Of a stretch of DNA of 64,000 nucleotides, positions 1 to 7,380 are shown piece after piece (the first letter of the stretch is position 1; every line of letters starts with the position of its first letter). Origin of the DNA: an uncultured Coriobacteriaceae bacterium. Its GTDB lineage: Bacteria; Actinomycetota; Coriobacteriia; Coriobacteriales; Coriobacteriaceae. The notes under the pieces were generated by a model. It saw only the letters and a program-made list of their open reading frames with translations. It ran no database searches and was not told the origin of the DNA. The position numbers and the translations under genes were made by a program. The stretch covers positions 20,503 to 84,502 of the forward strand of contig CASEER010000008.1 in assembly GCA_949287085.1 (NCBI GenBank), in the 5' to 3' direction.

Positions 1-766
1 GCCGCCGTTCCCCGAGGACAAGTTCATCGAGGCCGTGAAGATGGTCGTCAAGGCCAACGAGGCCTGGGTGCCGCCGTTTGGCTCGGGCGCGACGCTGTAC
101 GTGCGTCCCTTCATGGTGGCAACCGGCGAGGTCATTGGCGTGGCCCCGGCCGACGAGTACCAGTTCCGCATCCTCGTCACCCCGGTGGGCCCGTACTACT
201 CCGGCGGCGTGAAGCCCGTGGCCGTGAAGGTGCCCGAGTACGACCGCGCCGCACCGCATGGCACCGGCGCCATCAAGGCCGGCCTCAACTACGCCATGAG
301 CCTGTACCCGAGCGTCCAGGCGCACGCCGAGGGCTTCGCTGACAACATGTATCTCGATCCGCAGACCCACACCTTTGTTGAGGAGTCCGGCGGCGCGAAC
401 TTCCTGTTCGTGGACAAGGAGGGCACGCTCGTGGTGCCCCAGAGCCACACCAACTCCATCCTGCCGTCCATTACCCGCCGCAGCCTGGTGTACGTGGCCG
501 AGAACATGCTCGGCATGAAGGTCGTGGAGCGCCCCGTCGAGTTTGCCGAGGTCGAGAGCGGCGCGTTTGTTGAGTGCGGCATGTGCGGCACCGCGGCCGT
601 CATTAGCCCGGTGGGCAAGGTCGTGAACGGCGACGAGGAGATCGTCTTTGGCGAGAACGGCATGGAGCACGTTGGTCCCGTCATGAAGAAGCTCCGCGAG
701 ACGCTGACCGGCATCCAGGATGGCGAGATTGAGGCTCCCGAGGGCTGGATCGTGAAAGTTGCGTAA
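1..766 (+). CDS. ilvE: Branched-chain amino acid aminotransferase, C-terminal part
   Basis: Only the last ~254 codons are in the window; the reading phase starts at base 2 and the start codon lies upstream. The enzyme would transfer the amino group between Leu/Ile/Val and 2-oxoglutarate (fold-type IV PLP enzyme, cytosolic). Visible in family order are the PLP-lysine segment AIKAGLNYA (Lys codon 275-277), EESGGANFLFV, the substrate loop SILPSITRRS and the late block GTAAVISPVG. The stop codon is followed by a strong intrinsic terminator, so this is the end of its transcript. D-amino acid transaminase or aminodeoxychorismate lyase are less likely because these blocks are of the BCAT type. Confidence 0.95.
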   Translation, partial: PPFPEDKFIEAVKMVVKANEAWVPPFGSGATLYVRPFMVATGEVIGVAPADEYQFRILVTPVGPYYSGGVKPVAVKVPEYDRAAPHGTGAIKAGLNYAMSLYPSVQAHAEGFADNMYLDPQTHTFVEESGGANFLFVDKEGTLVVPQSHTNSILPSITRRSLVYVAENMLGMKVVERPVEFAEVESGAFVECGMCGTAAVISPVGKVVNGDEEIVFGENGMEHVGPVMKKLRETLTGIQDGEIEAPEGWIVKVA

Positions 767-798
767 AGTTACGCAGCTATTTGCTATTTGCTTTTGAC

Positions 799-832
799 GG
801 AGGCCTCCCATTTAGCGGAGGCCTCCTTTTTT
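799..832 (+). terminator. Intrinsic terminator after ilvE
   Basis: The 10-base arm GGAGGCCTCC (799-808) is repeated at 817-826 and, being self-complementary, pairs with it; six T follow at 827-832. It ends the ilvE transcript. Confidence 0.9.
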
Positions 833-860
833 GGCGAAGGTTTCTGCCTCATGGGAGGGC

Positions 861-1070
861 GGTTTTCTAGGGAGCCGTGTACTAGGGGCTTGCATGTTGG
901 AGGCCTGCCTGTTGAGGACCTGCATGTTGAAGGTCCACATGTTGGGTATCTGCCTGCTAGGGGCCAACATGTTAGAGGTCTGCCTGCTAGGGGCCCGCGT
1001 GTTGGAAGCCCGCGTGTTGGAAGCCCGCGTGTTGGAAGCCCGCGTGTTGGAAGCCCGCGTGTTGGTGGCC
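861..1070. repeat. 15-bp minisatellite downstream of ilvE
   Basis: About 14 head-to-tail units of 15 bp. The first units (861-995) are degenerate around tgcatgttggaggcc; units at 996, 1011, 1026 and 1041 are identical (cgcgtgttggaagcc) and the one at 1056 differs by two bases. Because 15 is divisible by three, all frames show pentapeptide-like repeats, but no ribosome binding site or sensible start precedes them, so I read this as non-coding. Identical units at one end suggest recent slippage or unequal crossing over there. The stretch 1200-1383 that follows the next repeat holds no gene I can support. Confidence 0.85.
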
Positions 1071-1131
1071 CGCCCTCGCACGCTCCGGCGCGTGCTCCTT
1101 ACATGGGGGGGGCAGTAAAAGCTCAAGCTAT

Positions 1132-1199
1132 AAAACATGTACACCAGCGTCACGAATCGCCGTATTTCGGCCGAATTTTGACGCTTGTGTACATGTTTT
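1132..1199 (+). repeat. 68-bp palindromic repeat, copy 1
   Basis: The ends AAAACATGTACAC and GTGTACATGTTTT are exact inverted repeats; extending inward, CAGCGTCA pairs with TGACGCTT with one mismatch, leaving a ~26-base loop. A second copy of exactly the same length and in the same orientation sits at 2775-2842; the two flank the gene at 1384-2535. It is either a REP/MITE-like element or a long-stem terminator family. Confidence 0.85.
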
Positions 1200-1383
1200 T
1201 CGTCCGGCGGGGCATGCGGGCCGCGTCTATGCGTTGCGCTCAACAAAGCACGCGAGCCACGTCACGCGCGTTGCATTCAACAAGGTGCGCTGCCGCTCAT
1301 GTATGTCTTCGCCCGGCGGGACACATGCGCCGTTGCGCCCGGCGGAAGACACATGCCGTTGTGTCCGGTGGGCGCGTGCGGCC

Positions 1384-2535
1384 TTACTGTTCCGTTGCAT
1401 CCTCTTGTGCGCACCAACGCCGGGTAACAAAGCGGCGCAGCTCATTTTGCGCGCGTTGGAACTCGGCCGATTCGTCTTGGGCGCAGCCGAAAAGCTTGGC
1501 GATTGCGTTAAGGGCTCGGTGGAGTTTGAGTTGATTGGCAAAGTGAATGTTAGTGAGCACGATGACGTGAATGCCCATGCGGCCAAGCATGCTCAGCCGG
1601 TCGGCGTCGTGCGCGCGGCGTGCATCTTTGCCGTGCTCGCTGCCGTCGTATTCGACGCCTGCTCGATGTCGTTCAGAAAAGATGTCAATCTCGACGTAGC
1701 TAATATTCGTCATGGTTTTGAGGCGGTCAGGCGTCGTGATGCGGTGGTTCATGCTGAACGAGCGAAACCCCAGTCCGCCGAGCCTTCGACTGCAAGAAAT
1801 CATCATGGCCGTTGCCGATTCCATGGGCGAACGCGACCCATTGCGTATCATGCTTAGTGCCTGCCGCGCACGCTTTGCGCCCCGCATGCCCGGGTGGCGG
1901 TCGAGGTAGGCCATAAGCTCTTCGCGCGTGCAGAAGGGGTCGTGTTCTTCATATCCGCCGTGGGCCAGCGTGGCGTACGCCCCGCAAAGCTCAAAACCAT
2001 ACTCCACGAGCTCGAGTTCCGACATCCACGTTGCTGCTTGGACAAAGCAAGCCGCCTCGTTAACGGCAAGTATGCCCGGCGCGATAGCGATGATATCGTC
2101 GCTGGTGATGAGGGCTTTGCGCGCGTGGCAGATAAACGAGCGCGAGCGCACCCGATCGTGGGCGAACGCAACGAGCACGTCGGGCTTGGTGAAGTCGTTG
2201 GTGTTGACCCCGAGCGTTTTGAGAACGGCGTAGAGGTAGCGGCATATCTCGCGCGGCATGATTGCCGTTGCACGATCGGTGGAGGTCGCTGCGCGGCCGG
2301 TGGGGGCTATTGCCTGATTGGCGGGGGCTGCTGTCTGATTGACGGGGGCCGTTGCGCACGGCGGGAGGGCTATGTGGTTGGCTGCGAGATCGTCGGCACT
2401 GATGAGGGGTGCATCGGCGTCGTAGTTTTCGGGAACGGTGCGATTGGTATTCTGGGTAATCCGACGTTCAAGGTAGCCGGGTGCGTGCTGCAGGAGCCAA
2501 CAAGTCTTGTGAGAGACAACGATAGGAAGATCCAT
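1384..2535 (-). CDS. DUF559-like putative PD-(D/E)XK nuclease-fold protein
   Basis: 383 aa, not recognised as a characterised protein. The C-terminal third looks like the DUF559/Vsr-type nuclease fold common in actinobacterial orphan proteins: SPMES (Glu239), IDIF (Asp284), VEYDGSEHG (Glu295, Asp297) and the late strand IHVIVLT. The middle part has the linker often seen with this family, an EL..YL..HPG.RGAKRARQAL helix (~205-227). Residues 60-90 are a low-complexity Asn-Gln-Ala-Pro-Thr stretch made by a 21-bp DNA repeat. An aaagga ribosome site precedes the ATG. The gene is isolated, flanked by two copies of a 68-bp palindrome, and has a divergent paralogue-like relative at 30929-32122. The fold is inferred; activity and target are unknown. 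Confidence 0.7.
   Translation of the reverse strand: MDLPIVVSHKTCWLLQHAPGYLERRITQNTNRTVPENYDADAPLISADDLAANHIALPPCATAPVNQTAAPANQAIAPTGRAATSTDRATAIMPREICRYLYAVLKTLGVNTNDFTKPDVLVAFAHDRVRSRSFICHARKALITSDDIIAIAPGILAVNEAACFVQAATWMSELELVEYGFELCGAYATLAHGGYEEHDPFCTREELMAYLDRHPGMRGAKRARQALSMIRNGSRSPMESATAMMISCSRRLGGLGFRSFSMNHRITTPDRLKTMTNISYVEIDIFSERHRAGVEYDGSEHGKDARRAHDADRLSMLGRMGIHVIVLTNIHFANQLKLHRALNAIAKLFGCAQDESAEFQRAQNELRRFVTRRWCAQEDATEQ
2299..2361. repeat. 21-bp intragenic minisatellite
   Basis: Three adjacent units of 21 bp start at 2299, 2320 and 2341 (ggtgggggctattgcctgat, ggcgggggctgctgtctgat, then a more diverged one). They encode the low-complexity N-terminal linker of the DUF559-like protein. 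Confidence 0.7.
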
Positions 2536-2774
2536 GGTTTACGCGTTCCTTTGTGCCTGGGGTTGTTTTTGTTGCTTGATGTATTCCCGTTTCTGGAGGT
2601 CGAGAAGTGCGGGCATGGCGATTTCGCGGTGCAAAAGAGGGCGCGCGGTGGCGACGGCGTACCGCGGCGCTCGGGGCGACCTGCTGCTTGGCGTGACGCG
2701 GCGCTCGGCGTGGCGCGGGGTAATGCATGGGGCTTCGGCACAGAGGCGTTGCGCAAGAGGCTGCGTCGTAGAGG
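2536..2774. other. Intergenic stretch without a supported gene
   Basis: Short ORFs exist on both strands (for example an 85-codon minus-strand frame) but none has a ribosome site, family resemblance or codon pattern like the neighbours. It should contain the promoter of the minus-strand gene at 2535; no clear -35/-10 pair was seen. Confidence 0.5.
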
Positions 2775-2842
2775 AAAACATGTACACTAGCGGCATGAAT
2801 CGCCCGATTTGAGCAAAATTATGACGCTGGTGTACATGTTTT
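2775..2842 (+). repeat. 68-bp palindromic repeat, copy 2
   Basis: It begins AAAACATGTACAC and ends GTGTACATGTTTT exactly as copy 1 does, and keeps the internal blocks GAATCGCC, ATTT and TGACGCT at identical offsets without indels. The orientation is direct relative to copy 1, 1643 bp away. Confidence 0.85.
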
Positions 2843-2889
2843 ATTGGAAGGCGAGCAGGTTCTTAGGAACACGAGGTTGCGGAGCTAGC

Positions 2890-2919
2890 AAAAAGCCCGC
2901 AACCCTTAGGGGCACGGGC
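2890..2919 (-). terminator. Terminator on the minus strand, probably for tRNA-Ser
   Basis: On the minus strand GCCCG (2915-2919) pairs with CGGGC (2895-2899), with an inner CCC/GGG extension, followed by five T. It lies 85 bp downstream of the tRNA-Ser end. A second hairpin (2958-2991, GAACCCCC/GGGGGTTC) lies between them without a T-run. Confidence 0.6.
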
Positions 2920-3004
2920 CCGGCGCATCAAATGGCGGAGGATGGCGGAGATAGCGCGAACCCCCGCCCGGACGCGCCGGATGGGGGTTCGTGTAAGTCG
3001 CGAC

Positions 3005-3094
3005 TGGCGGAGAGAGGGGGATTCGAACCCCCGAGGCGCGTAAACGCCTAACGGTTTTCAAGACCGCCGCATTCAACCGCTCTGCCATCTCTCC
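3005..3094 (-). tRNA. tRNA-Ser (anticodon UGA)
   Basis: Reading the minus strand, the acceptor arm GGAGAGA (from 3094) pairs with TCTCTCC; the discriminator base is G and the CCA end is encoded (complement of 3005-3007). The anticodon stem GCGGT/ACCGT flanks the loop CTTGAAA, giving anticodon TGA. The long variable arm (GGCGTTTACGCGCC) and the T-arm GGGGGTTCGAATCCCCC are class II tRNA features. It reads UCA and wobble codons. Confidence 0.97.
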
Positions 3095-3151
3095 GTGAGG
3101 TGTAATGATAGCATCGAATCGTGAAATACGGTGGCGCGAAGGGCGGCGACG

Positions 3152-4906
3152 GTGGGCAAGCAGATTATCAATACAGCTGACGAGCGTTTTATGCGCGCGG
3201 CGCTGGCTGAGGCCCAGGCGGCAGCGGCGGAGGGCGAGGTGCCCATCGGCGCGGTGGTGGTGTGCAACGGCAAGATTATCGCTCGCGCGCACAACCGGCG
3301 CGAGCTCGACGAAGACCCATCGGCGCACGCTGAGTTTTTGGCGATGGAGACAGCGGCGCGCGTGCTGGGGCGCTGGCGCCTCACGGGCTGCACGGTGTAC
3401 GTGACGCTCGAGCCGTGCCTCATGTGCGCGGGACTCATGGTCAACGCACGCGTGGATCGCTGCGTGTACGGTGCGGCGGATCCCAAGGGCGGTGCGCTGG
3501 GGTCGCTGTATCGTCTGAACGATGACCCGCGTTTGAACCACGCGTTTTTGGTCGAGGCGGGTGTTTTGGCCCATGAATGCTCCGGCCTGTTGAAGGCATT
3601 TTTTTCTCAGCTGCGTGACGGCGATCGCGCGGGCAACGAGGCGCACGATGCCAAGCGTGACGAGGCGCACAAGAGCGCTGCGGGCATGGCAGCTCACGTG
3701 TGCATGCCTGGTGCGTCGCATGCCCTGCGCGTGGCGCTCGCCATCGATTCCTTCAAAGGCTCGGCCACGAGCGTGCAAGCAGAAACCTGGGTTGCCGAGG
3801 GAATTCGTCGCGCGGTGCCTGCAGCGCAGGTAACATGCGTGCCCATTGGCGATGGTGGCGAGGGCACTGCCGAGGCGTTGACGGCTGCGGGCCCGTCGGA
3901 AACGCGTACGGCCGCCGTGCACGATGCGTTTGGTCGTGCAGTGACGGCGTCGTACCTGCTGCTTGATAGCGGCGCCGGTAAAGGTTCGGGTGCGTTTATT
4001 GAGATGGCGTCGGTGGCAGGGCTCGCCTGCTCGGAGCGCACGGCTGCGGCGGCGCTTGCCGCTTCAACGCGGGGCGTGGGCGAGCTGGTGCTCGACGCCG
4101 TTGAGCGCGGGGTGCAGACCGTATACCTGGGCTTGGGCGGCAGCGCGACGACCGATGGCGGCGCGGGCTTCTTGCAGGCGCTGGGAGCGCGGCTGCTTGA
4201 TGCGGAGGGGCAAGAGGTTCCTGCGGGCCTGGCCGGGCTCGAGCATGTTGCGTCCATCGACCTTGCTCCTGCGGTTGCTGCGCTGCGCGACGTGCAGCTC
4301 GTGGCGCTTTCGGACGTGACAAACCCGCTGGTAGGGGCGCATGGGGCGGTACGGGTCTTTGGCCCGCAGAAGGGGCTGCCGCTCGATGCGACGGCACTTG
4401 CCTCCCTTGACCGTTGGATGATTCGGTATGGCGCGTTGCTTGACGCAGCATGTCGTGCGGCAACGGAGCCGCTGTTTCGTTCGCTTCCGGGAGTGCCTGG
4501 GGCGGGTGCGGCAGGCGGGCTGGGTGCCGCCGCGCTCGCGCTGGGCGGCGCGCTAACGCCGGGTATTGACGCGGTGCTCGATCGTGCGGGCTTTGATGAG
4601 GTGGTGCGTACCTGCGATTTGGTGGTGACAGGCGAGGGCATGATGGATGGCCAGACGGCTGGTGGCAAGGCCCCGCTTGGCGTGGCACGTCGTGCGCGGA
4701 CGGCGGGGGTGCCGGTGGTTGCTGTGGTTGGCGGGCGAGCCGACGACCTTGATGCCGTGTACGGTCAAGGCATCGATTTGGTGCTGCCGATTATTCGACG
4801 GCCGATGGATTTGGCTGAGGCACTCTCGCCCGAACAGGCACGCGCCAACTTGGTGAGTGCGGGGGAGGCCGTCGCGCGGGCGTATTTGCTGGGGCGCCGC
4901 TGGTAG
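3152..4906 (+). CDS. TadA-like tRNA adenosine deaminase fused to glycerate kinase
   Basis: One uninterrupted 584-codon frame with two enzymes. Residues ~8-155 are a TadA-type deaminase: zinc/proton-shuttle motif HAE (59-61) and PCLMC (88-92), which would convert A34 to inosine in tRNA-Arg(ACG). Residues ~192-584 are a glycerate kinase of the GlxK type (IDSFKGS start, GDGGEGT, LGLGGSATTDGGAGF, VVTGEGMMDGQT), phosphorylating glycerate. A ~35-residue Ala/His/Arg/Asp linker joins them. I chose GTG 3152 because gaaggg lies 8 bases before it; GTG 3131 has no ribosome site. Both halves look intact and near full family length. The two functions are unrelated, so the fusion is unexpected; translational read-through of an assembly join cannot be fully excluded. 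Confidence 0.9.
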   Translation: MGKQIINTADERFMRAALAEAQAAAAEGEVPIGAVVVCNGKIIARAHNRRELDEDPSAHAEFLAMETAARVLGRWRLTGCTVYVTLEPCLMCAGLMVNARVDRCVYGAADPKGGALGSLYRLNDDPRLNHAFLVEAGVLAHECSGLLKAFFSQLRDGDRAGNEAHDAKRDEAHKSAAGMAAHVCMPGASHALRVALAIDSFKGSATSVQAETWVAEGIRRAVPAAQVTCVPIGDGGEGTAEALTAAGPSETRTAAVHDAFGRAVTASYLLLDSGAGKGSGAFIEMASVAGLACSERTAAAALAASTRGVGELVLDAVERGVQTVYLGLGGSATTDGGAGFLQALGARLLDAEGQEVPAGLAGLEHVASIDLAPAVAALRDVQLVALSDVTNPLVGAHGAVRVFGPQKGLPLDATALASLDRWMIRYGALLDAACRAATEPLFRSLPGVPGAGAAGGLGAAALALGGALTPGIDAVLDRAGFDEVVRTCDLVVTGEGMMDGQTAGGKAPLGVARRARTAGVPVVAVVGGRADDLDAVYGQGIDLVLPIIRRPMDLAEALSPEQARANLVSAGEAVARAYLLGRRW

Positions 4907-5070
4907 GGTTTGGAGCTGTTGCTGATGGACCCCTGGTGGGGGTATTTGTCTTTGCGCCAAGACGCTGACGGCACGTACTCGTAATTGTCCCGGGTGCCAT
5001 GAGTAGGGTGTATGTTGGCGCGTGTTGCCAACTGGACGGCAGGGGCAGAACCGGGTACCATAGGCAAAGC

Positions 5071-5191
5071 GCCCTGTGCGCTCGATGGGTTCGGGTGACG
5101 ATATGTTCCGAACCTGGTCAGGTCCGGGAGGAAGCAGCCATAAGGAGCCTCTGCCGGGCACCCGGATCCATCGAGCCGAGCGCGCAGGGTT
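5071..5191 (+). ncRNA. ffs: Signal recognition particle RNA, small bacterial type
   Basis: It contains the SRP domain-IV signature: GGTCAGGTCCGGGAGGAAGC followed by AGCCATAAGG. The ends pair over 13 bases (CCCTGTGCGCTCG near 5072 with CGAGCGCGCAGGG ending at 5189, one wobble), which defines a ~120-nt rod. A T-rich stretch follows. The gap 4907-5070 before it holds its promoter but no gene; no clear -35/-10 pair was seen. Confidence 0.95.
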
Positions 5192-5352
5192 TTGTTGTGT
5201 CGCGCCGTTGCCCGTCATAGGACGGCATGCGCGGCAGCGGCCCCATGCAACAGGCCATCATCTGCCAAGTAATGACATGATTGTTACGCGGCGACGCGGC
5301 GGGATAGCCTATGATTTGGGAGTTGCTGTATCTCCAACGCGAGGGCGCTCCT

Positions 5353-7380
5353 ATGTTTAAACTCCTTAAACGCTTCGGCCGCAGCTATCGGCTCAATCTT
5401 GTCTTAGGGCCGCTCTGCAAGCTTATCGAAGTCGTATTTGACCTGTTCACGCCCATCATCGTGGCCTACATGATTGACACGGGCGTGGGCACGCGCAACG
5501 TGCGGCCGGTCCTTGTGGGCGGCGGCGTCCTGCTCGCCATGGCAGTCGTCGCAATCCTCTTTGCACTCGTCTGCCAGAAGATGGCTTCACGCGCGTCGCA
5601 GGGCATGGGCACGAGCATTCGCCACAGCCTCTACGAGCACATCAACGAGCTGTCGCACGCCGACCTCGACCGCTTTGGAACACCATCGCTCATCACGCGC
5701 ATCACGAACGACGTCAACCAGGTGCAGCTCGCGGTCGCCTTGGGCATCCGCCAACTCATGCGCTGGCCGTTTCTCGCGGTGGGCTCGCTCGTGGCGGCGC
5801 TCGCCATCGACGTGCAGCTTGGCCTCATCTTCGTGGTGTCCATGGTCATCGTGGGCGGCCTGTTCTGGTTTGTCATGAAAGCGTGCATCCCGTATTACCG
5901 CAGCATGCAGGCCAAGCTCGACCGCATCGCGCTCATTGTGCGCGAGGGGCTTTCGGGCGCGCGCGTCGTGCGGGCCTTTGTGCGCGAAGACCACGAGCGC
6001 CGGCGCCTGGCCGATGCCGCGCAGGATCAAGCTGACACGGCCATCGCGGTGGGCAGGCTCTCCTCGGTGCTCAACCCGGTGACCTTTCTTGTCATGTACC
6101 TCGCGGTGTGCGCGATCTTGTGGGCCGGCGGCATCCAGGTGAACATCGGCGGGCTCACGCAGGGCCAGGTCGTGGCGTTTGTGAACTATATGACGCAGGC
6201 GCTGCTCTCTATTGTGTACGTGGCAAATCTGGTGGTGGTGTTTACCAAGGCGAGTGCCTCGGCCGCGCGCGTGAACGAGGTCTTTGCGTGTGCGCCAAGC
6301 GTGACGGACGAGGGCGCCGAGCCGGTTGAGCTGCCGGCGCCGTCCGGCGCGCGAACGGTTGTGGGCGCAATGGCCGCCGCAGCCGAGCACCCCGCTTCAG
6401 TTGCCCCGGTTGATGACCGGGGCCAGCACTCCGCTTCGACCCCGACAGCAGCTTCGATCGAGCAGGTCGCTTCGACCCCGGCCGCCGCGCCCGAGCACCC
6501 CGCTCCAATCCCGGCGCTCGCCCTACGCAATGCGTGCTTTACGTACCCTGGCGCGGCTGCCGACGCCGTGCGCGAGGCAACCATCACGCATTTACCAGGG
6601 CAAACCCTTGGCATCATTGGCGGTACGGGCTCCGGCAAGTCCACGCTCGTCTCGCTCATCCCGCGCCTGTACGACGTTACGGCGGGTGCGGTCGAGGTGT
6701 TCGGCCGCGATGTACGTCGTTGGCCGCTCAAGCAGTTGCGCCAGGTGGTGGGCATGGTCCCGCAGCAGGCCTTGCTCGTTTCGGGCACGATTCGCTCCAA
6801 CCTTATGTGGCGCAGCGCAAGCGCTTCGGACGAGGAGCTCTGGCGCGCGCTCGAGCTTGCCCAGGCGGCCGACTTCGTGCATAAGCTCTCTGACGGGCTT
6901 GACGCCCCGGTTGAGGCGGGCGGCAAGAACTTCTCGGGTGGCCAGCGCCAGCGCCTCACCATTGCGCGGGCACTTGTGGGCGACCCCAAGGTGCTCATTC
7001 TGGACGACTCGGCTTCGGCGCTCGACTACAAGACCGATGCGGCCTTGCGCCTGGCACTTGCCTCGCTGGACCGTGAGGCCACGGAAGCGGGCGAGCTTGC
7101 GCCGGCGGTCGTGGTGGTCTCGCAGCGCGTGGCGAGCGTGCGCGGCGCGGACCTCATCTGCGTGATGCGCCGCGGCCATGTGGTTGGCCTGGGCACGCAT
7201 GAAGAGCTCGTGCACAGCTGCGATATCTACCAGGAGATCTGCGCCTCCCAAGGCGTCGAAGATGGTGCAGCGGCGGCAGATTCGTCTGCTTCGCCACGGC
7301 CGCGCGAGACAAACGGGACAAACGAGCCCCACGCCGCTGTTCCACATCCCCGCGATAGCAAGGAGGTGTGCCATGGCTAA
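5353..7380 (+). CDS. ABC exporter half-transporter with degenerate catalytic site
   Basis: 675 aa, a six-helix exporter TMD (~1-315), a low-complexity Ala/Pro/Ser/Thr linker (~320-385) and an NBD. The NBD has Walker A GGTGSGKST and signature FSGGQRQR, but Walker B reads LILDDSASALD, with Asp where the catalytic Glu belongs, and the switch reads VVSQRV, with Gln for His. This is the pattern of the degenerate half of heterodimeric exporters (BmrC/TM287-like). ATG 5353 is preceded by gaggg; an in-frame upstream ATG at 5311 has no site. It overlaps the next gene by 8 bp, so the two are co-translated and probably form the heterodimer. The exported substrate is unknown (multidrug or lipid). Confidence 0.92.
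   Translation: MFKLLKRFGRSYRLNLVLGPLCKLIEVVFDLFTPIIVAYMIDTGVGTRNVRPVLVGGGVLLAMAVVAILFALVCQKMASRASQGMGTSIRHSLYEHINELSHADLDRFGTPSLITRITNDVNQVQLAVALGIRQLMRWPFLAVGSLVAALAIDVQLGLIFVVSMVIVGGLFWFVMKACIPYYRSMQAKLDRIALIVREGLSGARVVRAFVREDHERRRLADAAQDQADTAIAVGRLSSVLNPVTFLVMYLAVCAILWAGGIQVNIGGLTQGQVVAFVNYMTQALLSIVYVANLVVVFTKASASAARVNEVFACAPSVTDEGAEPVELPAPSGARTVVGAMAAAAEHPASVAPVDDRGQHSASTPTAASIEQVASTPAAAPEHPAPIPALALRNACFTYPGAAADAVREATITHLPGQTLGIIGGTGSGKSTLVSLIPRLYDVTAGAVEVFGRDVRRWPLKQLRQVVGMVPQQALLVSGTIRSNLMWRSASASDEELWRALELAQAADFVHKLSDGLDAPVEAGGKNFSGGQRQRLTIARALVGDPKVLILDDSASALDYKTDAALRLALASLDREATEAGELAPAVVVVSQRVASVRGADLICVMRRGHVVGLGTHEELVHSCDIYQEICASQGVEDGAAAADSSASPRPRETNGTNEPHAAVPHPRDSKEVCHG

Noticed and set aside
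861..1070. CRISPR array
   Set aside because: Units are contiguous without unique spacers, and no cas genes are present. The same holds for the other tandem arrays.
831..1118. Pentapeptide-repeat protein ORF
   Set aside because: Begins inside the terminator T-run with TTG, has no ribosome site, and the pentapeptides arise in every frame from a 15-bp DNA repeat; they do not follow A(D/N)LXX.
2539..2796. 85-codon minus-strand ORF
   Set aside because: Starts within the palindromic repeat, basic low-complexity product, no ribosome site.
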